Of a stretch of 56,081 bases of DNA, positions 38,914 to 47,015 are shown in pieces. The stretch is from the IMG/VR virus record IMGVR_UViG_3300007760_000615, positions 1 to 56,081 of that record; one strand, written 5' to 3'. The notes below the pieces were generated by a model, which was given only the letters and a program-made list of their open reading frames with translations, had not been told where the DNA came from and did not search any database. How positions within the stretch are numbered: the stretch's first letter is position 1; each line of letters starts with the position of its first letter. Source of the stretch: a virus. A program made the translations under genes and the position numbers.

Positions 38914-39190
38914 TAAATTAATAAAAATAATAGAAGACATTTACAAAATGAATGGAGCAGATATTCAATCAGTTGTAGATGCGGTTAAGATGAGAAGAAA
39001 TCAATTACATCTTCAAAATGCTCAATCATTTAAAGTAGGCGACAAGGTTTTCTTTAGAGGTCGTAGAAATACACTTTGTGAAGCAAAGGTTGAGAAAATC
39101 AAAATAAAAAATGTATTGGTTAGAACATTAGATGGAACTAGATGGAATGTTCCGGGTTCACATTTACACACGGAGGCCGTTAATGCCTAA
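38906..39190 (+). CDS. Early protein with an SH3/KOW-like segment
   Basis: I start it at GTG 38906, about 9 nt after GGGAG; an in-frame ATG at 38885 is possible. The 94-aa product is basic with a beta-rich part (SFKVGDKVFFRGRRNTLCEA, then VLVRTLDGTRWNVPGSHL), like small SH3-type barrels. It is coupled to the next gene by an 8-nt overlap. Function unknown. Confidence 0.58.
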   Translation: MNSKLIKIIEDIYKMNGADIQSVVDAVKMRRNQLHLQNAQSFKVGDKVFFRGRRNTLCEAKVEKIKIKNVLVRTLDGTRWNVPGSHLHTEAVNA

Positions 39191-39839
39191 TTGGTGCAAT
39201 AATAATATCAAAATCACAGGACCAAATTCTGTAATTGATAAAATTGAGAAGATTGTTAAGAACGGAAAATATGAAAAACCAGAAGATGGGTTGTTAGAAT
39301 ATTTTCATCCAATGCCTGCGGAGTTAAGAGACACGGTGGCAGACGGTTCTAAAAGAAAGAAACTACAAAAGAAATATGGTTTTGACGACTGGTATGGTTG
39401 GGCGACAGAAAACTGGTCTACGAAATGGGACATTCATGAATTCTACGGAGACCATTACGATAGAAATTATATTAATGATGATGAATCAGAAATATCATTT
39501 GGATTTGATTCTGCTTGGGCACCACCAATTGGTGCTTATGAAAATTTCATAGCTGAAAATTCTAATGTCGGTATCAGAGCAACCTATTATGAAGGTGGCT
39601 GTGACTTTATGGGAATATGGGATAATGGAGACGACCAATGTTGGAATATATCTGATACGGCACCTAAAGGGTCTACAGATAAATTTTGGAAGACTCCGGA
39701 AGGTAAAGAGTTAGATGACTTATATGGTATATCAGAGAATATGGCTGAATACGAAGCTCAACAAGAAGAAGAAAGAATAGGCGACAATAAAGAAATCATA
39801 GATTACTCAAAGGGAGAAAAAGTAAATGTGGACGGATGA
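39183..39839 (+). CDS. Api92/YubB-like protein with ferredoxin-like domain
   Basis: A 218-aa protein from ATG 39183, 8 nt after GGAGG; longer in-frame starts overlap the previous gene. It opens MPNWCNNNIKITGP and contains DWYGWATENWSTKWD and FGFDSAWAPPIGAYENF. This is the hallmark pattern of the Api92/YubB-like (DUF1281) proteins of phages and plasmids. Their function is unknown. An acidic tail follows. Confidence 0.8.
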   Translation: MPNWCNNNIKITGPNSVIDKIEKIVKNGKYEKPEDGLLEYFHPMPAELRDTVADGSKRKKLQKKYGFDDWYGWATENWSTKWDIHEFYGDHYDRNYINDDESEISFGFDSAWAPPIGAYENFIAENSNVGIRATYYEGGCDFMGIWDNGDDQCWNISDTAPKGSTDKFWKTPEGKELDDLYGISENMAEYEAQQEEERIGDNKEIIDYSKGEKVNVDG

Positions 39840-40071
39840 ATGTTATATGGAAATCCGTAAAGGCGATAGAGTTTATTATCAAAATAAACAAGGTCAAACT
39901 CATTCCGGTAAGGCTGTATTATACGGACCTGCAGGTTGGGTTATAAAATGTGATCACGGTGCTCAAGTAGTTGAAGAGCATAAAAATTATTTAGGTCATA
40001 AACCTGCAAAAGGTAAAAGAGAAGACGACTATTTTGGAAAATTTTTAAATCAACCTTATTTTGGAAAATGA
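39826..40071 (+). CDS. Unknown 81-aa early protein
   Basis: MWTDECYMEIRKGDRVYYQN, with a small beta domain (GKAVLYGPAGWVIKCDHGAQ). It overlaps the Api92-like gene by 14 nt and the next gene as ATGA. An in-frame ATG at 39847 is an alternative start. Confidence 0.6.
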   Translation: MWTDECYMEIRKGDRVYYQNKQGQTHSGKAVLYGPAGWVIKCDHGAQVVEEHKNYLGHKPAKGKREDDYFGKFLNQPYFGK

Positions 40072-40286
40072 CAATAGATTCAGAAATATACGGAAATCCA
40101 AATAAACTTTATCAAGTTAAACTTTTAAGAACTGGTAAGAATGGTGGATTTTTTAAAACATTAAAAGAAGCATTATTAAAACAAAAAGAATATGAAACGA
40201 AGGATTGGTATGCCACTATAATTAGGGTTGATCCTGAGAACAGAAATCCTTTGTATGGTCAAGATGGGTGGCCAATGCCATTATAA
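40068..40286 (+). CDS. Unknown 72-aa early protein
   Basis: MTIDSEIYGNPNKLYQVKLL with FFKTLKEALLKQKEYETKDW. It is similar in size and layout to other small proteins here that carry a T-L-x-x-A helix. Start by ATGA overlap. Confidence 0.58.
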   Translation: MTIDSEIYGNPNKLYQVKLLRTGKNGGFFKTLKEALLKQKEYETKDWYATIIRVDPENRNPLYGQDGWPMPL

Positions 40287-40288
40287 TT

Positions 40289-40543
40289 ATGGATAAATTT
40301 ATTAAATTCTGTTTGCCTTTAGAACTTCAAAATTGGTTGAACCAATATAAGGCACCAGGTTATGAATATGCCTTTGCAAAGGATATTCCGAATACATTAT
40401 ACAATCACCAAATGACAAATAGGATTGCAAAGATAATTCCTATTAGAAGAAAGTATAGGGGGTCATCTACAGAACTTTATAGAAGACCAGGTGCTTTTTG
40501 TCATAAGGATTATGCAGATAGGTTTGCCTTATATTACAGATGA
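40289..40543 (+). CDS. Unknown 84-aa early protein
   Basis: ATG 40289 follows the previous stop by 2 nt. It starts MDKFIKFCLPLELQNWLNQY and has a basic middle (RIAKIIPIRRKYRGSS). ATGA overlap with the next gene. Confidence 0.55.
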   Translation: MDKFIKFCLPLELQNWLNQYKAPGYEYAFAKDIPNTLYNHQMTNRIAKIIPIRRKYRGSSTELYRRPGAFCHKDYADRFALYYR

Positions 40544-40719
40544 GACAATTCCACTTTCACTTAAAGAATGCAGGTTTTGAAAATTCATATTTTCATGTTG
40601 GAAGTGATAGAGAATTGGCACTTCAATCTTGTGTAGAAGATTTTAAAAAAGATTGTAAAGAATTAGGAATTTTGGCGATTTCATTTATTATAGACTATGA
40701 AACCGTCCATGAAATATAG
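40540..40719 (+). CDS. Unknown 59-aa early protein
   Basis: MRQFHFHLKNAGFENSYFHV to IDYETVHEI; two Cys. It starts in an ATGA overlap and ends just before promoter P3. No family is recognised. Confidence 0.55.
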   Translation: MRQFHFHLKNAGFENSYFHVGSDRELALQSCVEDFKKDCKELGILAISFIIDYETVHEI

Positions 40720-40731
40720 CATTTTAGGTGG

Positions 40732-40759
40732 TTGACCATATTACCATCAATGTTATACT
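40732..40759 (+). promoter_or_regulatory. Early promoter of the GGTTGAC family (P3)
   Basis: TTGACC, a 16-bp spacer and TATACT (40754-40759). ATTACCATC.ATGT is shared with P2. Confidence 0.82.
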
Positions 40760-40784
40760 GAATACAACAAGGAGAAATGAAAAT

Positions 40785-41168
40785 ATGTTAGAAAATGAAA
40801 CAAAACCAATATTAAAATTTAATGCAGAAGGAGTTCATCCAGCAGATATGTGGACAGAAGCCAAAAAGGCTTGTCTAAAGGCTGTTGATGAATATGTAGC
40901 CAAACACGGTGAACCTTTATATTGTGGTTTCGCGAATGTTAAAATCACACCAGCAAGGGGCAGACTTGTTAAATTCCTAAAAGAAATGGGAATTGGGTCA
41001 AATGGATACCAAGGTGGTTGGAGAATTTCATATTATGATATGATGCCAAAAGGCCACAGATATGGACATACTCAATCAATGGATATTAAAGAAGAAGGCT
41101 GTAATGCTTTCGCAGATGCTTTAGAAAAATATGGGATTGATGCCTATATGGAAAGTAGAGCAGACTAA
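40785..41168 (+). CDS. Unknown 127-aa early protein
   Basis: ATG 40785 has AAGGAG 10 nt upstream; earlier in-frame codons lie within the promoter. The protein MLENETKPILKFNAEGVHPA has VKITPARGRLVKFLKEMGIG and YDMMPKGHRYGHTQSMDIK. Mixed alpha/beta, soluble. TAATG with the next gene. Confidence 0.62.
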   Translation: MLENETKPILKFNAEGVHPADMWTEAKKACLKAVDEYVAKHGEPLYCGFANVKITPARGRLVKFLKEMGIGSNGYQGGWRISYYDMMPKGHRYGHTQSMDIKEEGCNAFADALEKYGIDAYMESRAD

Positions 41169-41434
41169 TGGTAGATAAAAGTATATTGACAGCTCAAGAG
41201 CAAGAAGAATTATTTAGATTAGGAGACGATATCCAAAAAGGTTTGTCTTGTGATGCGAATGGTACTGGAATACCTTGTAGAACAGATAGATTAGATGCCG
41301 TTGAGAATATGAAAAGGTATTTAGAAATTCACGGAATGAAAGTTATCCGTGATCCAAAAATTTGGATTGAACCAAGTAAGACAGAAGAAGCAGAAGGCAA
41401 AAAAAGTAAATTGTCAGAATGGGAAGGTGCTTAA
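41168..41434 (+). CDS. Unknown 88-aa early protein
   Basis: Acidic and helical, MVDKSILTAQEQEELFRLGD, with two Cys (GLSCDANGTGIPCRTD). TAATG overlaps at both ends. Confidence 0.58.
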   Translation: MVDKSILTAQEQEELFRLGDDIQKGLSCDANGTGIPCRTDRLDAVENMKRYLEIHGMKVIRDPKIWIEPSKTEEAEGKKSKLSEWEGA

Positions 41435-41820
41435 TGGAAAGAATTTGGGAGAAAGACTACGGGCCTTTTAGAGTGTTTGGTTATGTCGCACCAGAAGAAA
41501 TGGATGTAGAAGAAATATTTGAAAATGATGCGGATAATGTAGATGAGATAAGAGCCGATATTAGAATGGGCGACAAGGTTTGGGTCTATGCCACAGCCAG
41601 AGTATTCTGTAAAGGAGTTGAACTAGGTGATGCATCAATAGGTGGACTTTTATATAAAGATTATGATGGAATTAAAAAAGAAATATTTGACGAAGACACT
41701 CATGATATTGTTCATGATGCTTTAAAAGAAGCAAGAGCGTCTTTAAATTATTTAAAAGATGTCAAAGCACCCCCAAGAGAACAATTGACATCACAATTTA
41801 TGGAAGGACAGGTATATTAA
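41434..41820 (+). CDS. Unknown 128-aa acidic early protein
   Basis: Start set by TAATG at 41434. MERIWEKDYGPFRVFGYVAP, then IRADIRMGDKVWVYATARVF. Soluble. TAATG with the next gene. Confidence 0.6.
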   Translation: MERIWEKDYGPFRVFGYVAPEEMDVEEIFENDADNVDEIRADIRMGDKVWVYATARVFCKGVELGDASIGGLLYKDYDGIKKEIFDEDTHDIVHDALKEARASLNYLKDVKAPPREQLTSQFMEGQVY

Positions 41821-42371
41821 TGTCAACAAGAGCAATGATAGGGTATCTTAATAAAGATACAGATAGAGTGACAGGAATTTACAGCCATTGGGATGGTTAT
41901 CCAACAGGCGTAGGATTGAACCTATTAAAATTTTATGGCAATCCTCAAAGAGTATTACATTTAATTGATGCCGGAGATGTTAGTGCCATTGATTGGGACA
42001 CAGGTCAGCCACTTCATTATGCTTTCAGAAGCACTTGGGTCAGATGGAATCCAATTGATAAGAAATTTGATAATGAATGGGACAGAGGCGGATTAGATGA
42101 AAAATGGGATGATGTCAAACCAAGGCTGTATAAAAATATAGAACAATATCTAGATGAATCATTAAGTGGAAAATCTATGATTGCTTATGCTTATCTTTTT
42201 GATACTTCATTAGGGAACTCTCCAAGATGGAGATGTTTCAAATCTATATATGGTGAAGACAAGATAGTAGAAGTGAGTATGGATAGAAAACTTTTAGAAA
42301 AAGGTAGAAAGTCTAAAAAACATCCAGACGATAAAGTTATTGGTGAAATGAAAATAAGGAAGGTGGCGTAA
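41820..42371 (+). CDS. Conserved phage protein, MSTRAMIGY...SHWDGYP type
   Basis: A 183-aa protein starting MSTRAMIGYLNKDTDRVTGI, followed by YSHWDGYPTGVGLNLLKFYG. This opening is widespread among phage and plasmid hypothetical proteins. The rest contains WDRGGLDEKWDDV and a basic end. No catalytic role is known to me. TAATG overlaps at both ends. Confidence 0.7.
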   Translation: MSTRAMIGYLNKDTDRVTGIYSHWDGYPTGVGLNLLKFYGNPQRVLHLIDAGDVSAIDWDTGQPLHYAFRSTWVRWNPIDKKFDNEWDRGGLDEKWDDVKPRLYKNIEQYLDESLSGKSMIAYAYLFDTSLGNSPRWRCFKSIYGEDKIVEVSMDRKLLEKGRKSKKHPDDKVIGEMKIRKVA

Positions 42372-42544
42372 TGGCGAATATGAAATGTCTACAATGTGGA
42401 ACAGATATTCTAAGTTCAACAGATCACTCAACAGATGAACCTTATATGTTTGTCTGTAATGATTGCCGAGATGAAATAGGTAATGGCGGAGAGTATGACC
42501 CAAATGGATTACCTAAAGACTTTACGGATAGATATCATGACTGA
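42371..42544 (+). CDS. Small zinc-ribbon protein
   Basis: A 57-aa protein with two Cys pairs (MKCLQCGTD and VCNDCRDE), a typical zinc ribbon. It starts in TAATG and overlaps the next gene by 8 nt. Such small proteins often bind RNA polymerase or nucleic acid; the target here is unknown. Confidence 0.62.
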   Translation: MANMKCLQCGTDILSSTDHSTDEPYMFVCNDCRDEIGNGGEYDPNGLPKDFTDRYHD

Positions 42545-42797
42545 TGTTAGAGAAGCAACGAATAAGATTTTAGATATGGTTGATGAAGGTATCTTAGATA
42601 AAGATATGGTTATAATGGCTTGCCTAAAATATATGTCAGAAGATGATGTGGCAGATATGGCACATTGTAATGAATTCTTTTTAAATGAAGAAAATGAATC
42701 AGAATTTACAGATGATGATGGCAATCCTATTAGTGAAGAAGAACAGGAGAGAGCGAACCATATTGCTAAATCACAAGACAGGGGGGAGATGGCATAA
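42537..42797 (+). CDS. Unknown acidic early protein with a duplicated C-terminal tail
   Basis: An 86-aa protein from ATG 42537 (MTDVREATNKILDMVDEGIL). The tail EEEQERANHIAKSQDRGEM also ends the unrelated protein at 49543. The DNA of the two tails differs at one base in 57. The tail was probably copied by recombination or gene conversion. Confidence 0.6.
   Translation: MTDVREATNKILDMVDEGILDKDMVIMACLKYMSEDDVADMAHCNEFFLNEENESEFTDDDGNPISEEEQERANHIAKSQDRGEMA
42735..42791 (+). repeat. 57-bp near-identical repeat, copy A
   Basis: Matches 49867-49923 with a single mismatch. It encodes the shared EEEQERANHIAKSQDRGEM tail and carries the GGGGGGAG Shine-Dalgarno of the next gene. Confidence 0.85.
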
Positions 42798-43036
42798 TGG
42801 ATATTTGGGTTAGTGATAAGATAGAAAACAATTTAAGAAAAGAAGGTTGGACTATTCCTAAAAGACCTTTAGAAGGACCAATATATTTTAAAGATGAAAA
42901 AGTAGGATTCAGCGATAACTTTATAGGATTAAGAGTAGAAGATGACAAGACAGAAGCAATTACATTTCTTGTAGATAATGAAGATAGATTGAATTTATGT
43001 TTATGGAACATACCAAAAAAGGAGAGAATGTGGTAA
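42797..43036 (+). CDS. Unknown 79-aa early protein
   Basis: MDIWVSDKIENNLRKEGWTI to NIPKKERMW. The start overlaps the previous stop (TAATG) and is preceded by a strong GGGGGGAG. Soluble, no motif. Confidence 0.58.
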   Translation: MDIWVSDKIENNLRKEGWTIPKRPLEGPIYFKDEKVGFSDNFIGLRVEDDKTEAITFLVDNEDRLNLCLWNIPKKERMW

Positions 43037-43272
43037 AGAAAAAACATAAAGAAAAAGAAATAAAATTTAAAACTCTATACGATAAGAATTGGAGAGCGAT
43101 AGAAAAATTATGCGAATCAAATGACCCACTGATAGTTGCAGGTGTTATATTGGCACAGGCATTGAAGCTATACAAGACGGCACTATCAGATGAAGACTTT
43201 GAACGGATGATGCAGACTATTTTAGATTCAAGAACAGAAATAAGACCTTTACAAGGTCCAACAATGCACTAG
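43030..43272 (+). CDS. Unknown 80-aa basic helical early protein
   Basis: GTG 43030 follows AGGAG and overlaps the previous stop; an in-frame ATG at 42997 is possible. It begins (M)VKKKHKEKEIKFKTLYDK and has two amphipathic helices (LIVAGVILAQALKLYKTALS). Confidence 0.55.
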   Translation: MVKKKHKEKEIKFKTLYDKNWRAIEKLCESNDPLIVAGVILAQALKLYKTALSDEDFERMMQTILDSRTEIRPLQGPTMH

Positions 43273-43280
43273 GAGGAAAT

Positions 43281-43493
43281 ATGGATGATTGGGATGATTT
43301 AATAAGTGGAGCAGAAGCGGAAGAAAAAAACGAGTGGGATGGCGAATGGTTTTGTCAGGCTTGTGAAGCTGGTCCGTGGCCAGAAGAAATGAAGAGCTGT
43401 GACAGATGTGGAGAGAAAAAAGATATCAAATATTCTGAAGATGATTATGATGCAGATGGTTATCTAATTGAGAAACCTGAAGAAATTTATTAA
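43281..43493 (+). CDS. Small zinc-ribbon protein, acidic
   Basis: A 70-aa protein with Cys pairs FCQACEAG and CDRCGEKK, in an acidic background (MDDWDDLISGAEAEEKNEWD). A strong AGGAGG precedes its ATG. It ends in TAATG. Second zinc-ribbon microprotein in this operon. Confidence 0.62.
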   Translation: MDDWDDLISGAEAEEKNEWDGEWFCQACEAGPWPEEMKSCDRCGEKKDIKYSEDDYDADGYLIEKPEEIY

Positions 43494-43603
43494 TGGTAAA
43501 AAGAATAGCAAAAAATATAATTGAGACTACTATATTTGGTGGAGTCGTAGTTGGTGGAGCAATAGGATTCTTAATGTTAGTAGGTATAGTTTCGATTACC
43601 TAA
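43493..43603 (+). CDS. 36-aa membrane microprotein
   Basis: MVKRIAKNIIETTIFGGVVV, then a Gly-rich helix (GGAIGFLMLVGIVSIT). Starts in TAATG. After its stop a Lys-rich frame without a start codon continues to 43725. Confidence 0.58.
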   Translation: MVKRIAKNIIETTIFGGVVVGGAIGFLMLVGIVSIT

Positions 43604-43661
43604 AAAAAAGCAAAAAAAGTTAAAAAAATCAGTTAAAAAGTCTAAGAAAAAAGTCAAAAAG

Positions 43662-43725
43662 ACTACATCTAGTGGTCGCCAGGAGAGATCAACACAAGAT
43701 ATAGTATCTAATATATGGTTTCCAT
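43662..43725 (+). repeat. Dispersed hairpin repeat copy 5, with extended similarity to the 36.5-kb gene
   Basis: ACTACATCTAGTGGTC plus downstream CAACACAAGATATAGTA matches 36567-36615. In frame it reads TTSSGRQERSTQDIVSNIW, like TTSSGQPVGSPQDIVPDMV of the 167-aa protein. It looks like a partial gene copy before promoter P4. Confidence 0.7.
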
Positions 43726-43728
43726 AGG

Positions 43729-43756
43729 TTGACGGTATAGGATGTCGTGTTATTAT
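43729..43756 (+). promoter_or_regulatory. Early promoter of the GGTTGAC family (P4)
   Basis: TTGACG (43729-43734), a 16-bp spacer and TATTAT (43751-43756). Confidence 0.8.
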
Positions 43757-43777
43757 TAATAATAAATGAAAGGTGAT

Positions 43778-44188
43778 ATGATTATACAAGAAGCAATATC
43801 AAAATACCTAGATGCGATAAGAGAAGATTATCGTAGATGGACATATCCAAAAACTAACGGAAAGCCTACAGAACATTATACAGATGATTCTGTTAAGCAT
43901 AATATGACAGACGAATTCTGTAAGGGATTAGAAGTCAAATTATTAAGAAAATGGTACAAGGTTATCACTAATGATAGAGGTGGCCACCGTTCAGTTCATT
44001 CTTTTATAATGAAAGAAGATATGACAGACACTAAAGGCAAGAGCTGGAAAAAGGGAGACATCCTTAAAGCAAGTGGATGGAATGCACCGGCACTTAATAA
44101 GCCAAGAGGAAATATTTTTGGTGATTATAAAGTTGCCTGGACAGGAGCACTTTATTTGACTAACCCAGATGGTTGGAGAAAAAGATAA
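43778..44188 (+). CDS. Unknown 136-aa early protein
   Basis: ATG 43778 follows GAAAGGTGAT; the same AATGAAAGGTTGATATG layout is used at 49076, which decides this start over ATG 43766. It begins MIIQEAISKYLDAIREDYRR and contains LRKWYKVITNDRGGHRSVHS. Basic, soluble. It precedes a cell-wall hydrolase directly. Confidence 0.65.
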   Translation: MIIQEAISKYLDAIREDYRRWTYPKTNGKPTEHYTDDSVKHNMTDEFCKGLEVKLLRKWYKVITNDRGGHRSVHSFIMKEDMTDTKGKSWKKGDILKASGWNAPALNKPRGNIFGDYKVAWTGALYLTNPDGWRKR

Positions 44189-44782
44189 ATGGTTGTTGGA
44201 ACATTAGAATCCGTAATGCAGACAGCGAGAGCGGTTATGGCCTCGCTGGCATTATCATATGAAGTTGAAACAGGTACTCCACAAAATTTAGATGAAGTTT
44301 ATTGTATGTCACAGAACATATATTTTGAAGCAAGGCACGAGTCAATGGTAGGTAAGATTGCCGTTGCTCATGTCGTAATGAATAGAATTAAAAGTAAAGA
44401 TTTTCCAGATACGGTTTGTAAGGTTGTTAAGCAAGGACCAGTCCGTGAATCATGGAAGACAAAGAAAGACCCGACACTTGCTAAAGAAGATAGAAAATAT
44501 TATCCACGAAGAGATAGATGTCAATTCAGTTGGTATTGTGATGGTCATAGAGATATGCTTTGGGTGACTTATAAAGATGGAACGGTTATAGAACAGAATA
44601 TGACGGCGTGGCGAGATAGTATTCATACCGCTTTATTTGTAATGAATGACAAGTGGTCAATGGACCCAACAGATGGAGCGACATTTTATTATAATCCAAA
44701 TATTGCCAATCCGGCTTGGGCAGGAAAATATAAAGAGACGGCAGTTTTTGGAAACCATAGGTTTATGATTCATGAAAATTAA
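44189..44782 (+). CDS. SleB/CwlJ-type cell wall hydrolase
   Basis: A 197-aa protein of the Hydrolase_2 family, which cleaves peptidoglycan (lytic amidase or transglycosylase type). The family signature is visible: CMSQNIYFEARHESMVGKI with the catalytic Glu47, AHVVMNRI, and CQFSWYCDG. Its N-terminus is moderately hydrophobic but not a clear signal peptide. It is in the P4 early unit, unlike a classical late endolysin. The next gene overlaps it by 11 nt and is secreted. Confidence 0.87.
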   Translation: MVVGTLESVMQTARAVMASLALSYEVETGTPQNLDEVYCMSQNIYFEARHESMVGKIAVAHVVMNRIKSKDFPDTVCKVVKQGPVRESWKTKKDPTLAKEDRKYYPRRDRCQFSWYCDGHRDMLWVTYKDGTVIEQNMTAWRDSIHTALFVMNDKWSMDPTDGATFYYNPNIANPAWAGKYKETAVFGNHRFMIHEN

Positions 44783-45089
44783 AGCAGGACCAATAATATT
44801 ATTTTTTATAATCTATATTTGGGCATATTCTATATTCAATGCCGTAAATGCTAGAGCAGATGAACCAACAATAACGATTCCTTACACTGAAAAAGAAATG
44901 TGTAAGGCATTTTTAAAAGCAGAAATATGTGATATGACACGAGTTGAACAAGAACAATATTTTTTAGAAATGTTTAAAGGAATGTTAGATAGAGAATTTA
45001 AAAGAGAACAAGAAATAGAGTCAATGGATATATGTTTTAAAGAAACAGAAGAAGGAAAACTTATACCTTGTAAGGGAATGGATATATGA
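44772..45089 (+). CDS. Secreted small early protein
   Basis: A 105-aa protein with a signal peptide (MKIKAGPIILFFIIYIWAYS) and likely cleavage after ARA, before DEP. The mature part is acidic and helical with four Cys (MCKAFLKAEICD, DICFKETE, IPCKG). It overlaps the hydrolase upstream and DNA ligase downstream (ATGA). A periplasmic partner of the hydrolase is possible but inferred. Confidence 0.65.
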   Translation: MKIKAGPIILFFIIYIWAYSIFNAVNARADEPTITIPYTEKEMCKAFLKAEICDMTRVEQEQYFLEMFKGMLDREFKREQEIESMDICFKETEEGKLIPCKGMDI

Positions 45090-46402
45090 TGCAACCTTGG
45101 AAAATTATACAAGAATTAGAAGCTGATAACAGCCGATTAAAGAAAGAAGCCATTATCAAGCGAGAGAGCGACGCAGACAACCAAAGATTTTTTGATGGTG
45201 TGTGTATGGCGTTAGATAATTTTAGAACATTTGGTGTTCAAAAGGTACCACTTGCGACAAAAGATAATGCAATTGGACCAAGAGTGTTTGATGATAGCGA
45301 ATTTAAAGATGTGATAAGCAGATTAGAAGACAGAACTCTTACAGGTAATGAAATGAAAAATACTATCCATAATCTTGCTGGAAGATGTAAGATGGAGCAT
45401 TGGAACGATTGGTATAGAAGAATTTTAATTAAAGATTTAAGATGTGGAGTCACACATAAGACAATCAATAAGCACTCTAAATATAAGGTGCCTGTGTTTG
45501 AATGTATGTTAGCCACAGATTCAGCTAAACATGAAAAGAAAATGGTTGGCAATGTAATTGTAGAACCTAAACTAGATGGCGTTAGAGTGGTAGTCATATG
45601 TGATGTAGACAAAGACGAAGTGAAATTATTCAGTAGGAACGGTAAAGAGTTATCTAACTTTCCTGAAATCAATAAGACGTTTGATGATATGTTAGATCAA
45701 ATGTCAGAGTCTATGGTATTTGATGGAGAAGTAATGAGTGATGACTTCCAAACATTAATGAGAGAGATACACAGAAAAGCAGGAGCAAAGACTAAAGATG
45801 CCAAACTTAATCTGTTTGATTGTTTACCTTTAGCAGAATTTAAGAACGGTGGTAGCAATTCAGTCAATGATGGTATCCTAAAAAGAAAAGAAATGTTAGA
45901 GAGTTTCAAGTTTCATTTAAAATCAAATATTCATTTGGTTGAGTATGTGAAGATGAATTTAAGTGATGAAGATGGACAGAAGCAATTCGCAGATTATAAT
46001 AAGATGTGTATAGATAGAGGCTTTGAAGGTATAATGGTTAAGCCTGTTAATGGAATTTATGAATGTAAGAGATCTACATTATGGTTAAAGGTTAAACCAT
46101 TTATAGAAGTATCTTTAACGGTTAAAGCGACAGAAGAAGGTACAGGTCGTAATGTAGGCAAGTTAGGAGCCTTAATAGTAGAAGGCAAAGACGATGGCAA
46201 GTTTATTAAAACGAATGTAGGATCTGGATTAAGCGATAGTGATAGAGATTCATTTTGGAAAGCAAAAGACAAATTAATAGGACAAATTGTAGAAGTTAGA
46301 GCAGATCAAATTACACAGAATCAAGATGCTAAAGATGTATGGAGTTTAAGATTTCCTAGATTTTTAAGATTTAGAGGTTTTAAAGTAGGAGAAAAATTAT
46401 AA
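45086..46402 (+). CDS. ATP-dependent DNA ligase
   Basis: Seals DNA nicks through a ligase-adenylate. This 438-aa protein is comparable to T4 gp30 (487 aa). The adenylated Lys162 is in EPKLDGVRVV (motif I), followed by SRNGKE, FDGEVM (motif III), EGIMVKP (motif IV) and LWLKVKP (motif V), then an OB-fold C-terminus. The N-terminal ~100 residues are helical. The two Met codons at the start (45086, 45089) cannot be separated. Coupled to neighbours by ATGA and TAATG. Confidence 0.94.
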   Translation: MMQPWKIIQELEADNSRLKKEAIIKRESDADNQRFFDGVCMALDNFRTFGVQKVPLATKDNAIGPRVFDDSEFKDVISRLEDRTLTGNEMKNTIHNLAGRCKMEHWNDWYRRILIKDLRCGVTHKTINKHSKYKVPVFECMLATDSAKHEKKMVGNVIVEPKLDGVRVVVICDVDKDEVKLFSRNGKELSNFPEINKTFDDMLDQMSESMVFDGEVMSDDFQTLMREIHRKAGAKTKDAKLNLFDCLPLAEFKNGGSNSVNDGILKRKEMLESFKFHLKSNIHLVEYVKMNLSDEDGQKQFADYNKMCIDRGFEGIMVKPVNGIYECKRSTLWLKVKPFIEVSLTVKATEEGTGRNVGKLGALIVEGKDDGKFIKTNVGSGLSDSDRDSFWKAKDKLIGQIVEVRADQITQNQDAKDVWSLRFPRFLRFRGFKVGEKL

Positions 46403-46713
46403 TGAGACTAAAATGGAAAATTAAAATGTCTGCGATAGTCATTATTGCTTTGGCAATAATATTTTTGGCATATAGCAGAGCAGATGTTTTCAAAATGGCA
46501 TCTGCTGAAGAGAAGGTTGTAGAAAAGAAAGAAGAACCTACATTAAAAGGATGGGGTAGTAAGTTCTTTGAAGCATTAGATCAAGAAGTTGAAGACACTA
46601 AATCTTATCAAAAGAAACAATGGGAAAAGATGAAAAAACAATTTGGAGATTTATTTAATAGAGATGAGAAAGAGTGGGAAGAAGTAGATAAAACAATAAA
46701 AGAAAAAGAATAA
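46402..46713 (+). CDS. Secreted or membrane-anchored helical early protein
   Basis: 103 aa; an N-terminal hydrophobic segment (MSAIVIIALAIIFLAYSRAD) followed by a charged helix with ALDQEVEDTKSYQKKQWEKM. Paralogue of the 89-aa protein at 51489, which has FIEREVAKTKEYQ in the same place. TAATG overlaps at both ends. Confidence 0.62.
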   Translation: MRLKWKIKMSAIVIIALAIIFLAYSRADVFKMASAEEKVVEKKEEPTLKGWGSKFFEALDQEVEDTKSYQKKQWEKMKKQFGDLFNRDEKEWEEVDKTIKEKE

Positions 46714-47015
46714 TGGTAAAAGAAGAACATACACATCCAGCCATGGGGAGAAAAGAAGATAAGGTACAGACTTTAGAAGAACAGAAACAAGAATTAGAAG
46801 ATAGTTTGGTTCAATCTAGACATCAAGAATATGTTAGAATAGAAATGGACAAGATTAGAAAAGAATGGAAAGCAAAAGGATTGAAAGAAAAAGGCGTCAC
46901 GGATGTTCATAAGATAGTCCATGAAGCAGAAAGACGAGTAAGCCAAATGGCTAAGAAAGATATAAACAAATACAAAAAAGATTCACACGAAATAATAGGA
47001 GGAAACGATGAATAG
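46713..47015 (+). CDS. Unknown 100-aa charged coiled-coil early protein
   Basis: MVKEEHTHPAMGRKEDKVQT and long charged helices (LEEQKQELEDSLVQSRHQEY). Ends overlapping the next gene. No family is recognised. Confidence 0.58.
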   Translation: MVKEEHTHPAMGRKEDKVQTLEEQKQELEDSLVQSRHQEYVRIEMDKIRKEWKAKGLKEKGVTDVHKIVHEAERRVSQMAKKDINKYKKDSHEIIGGNDE

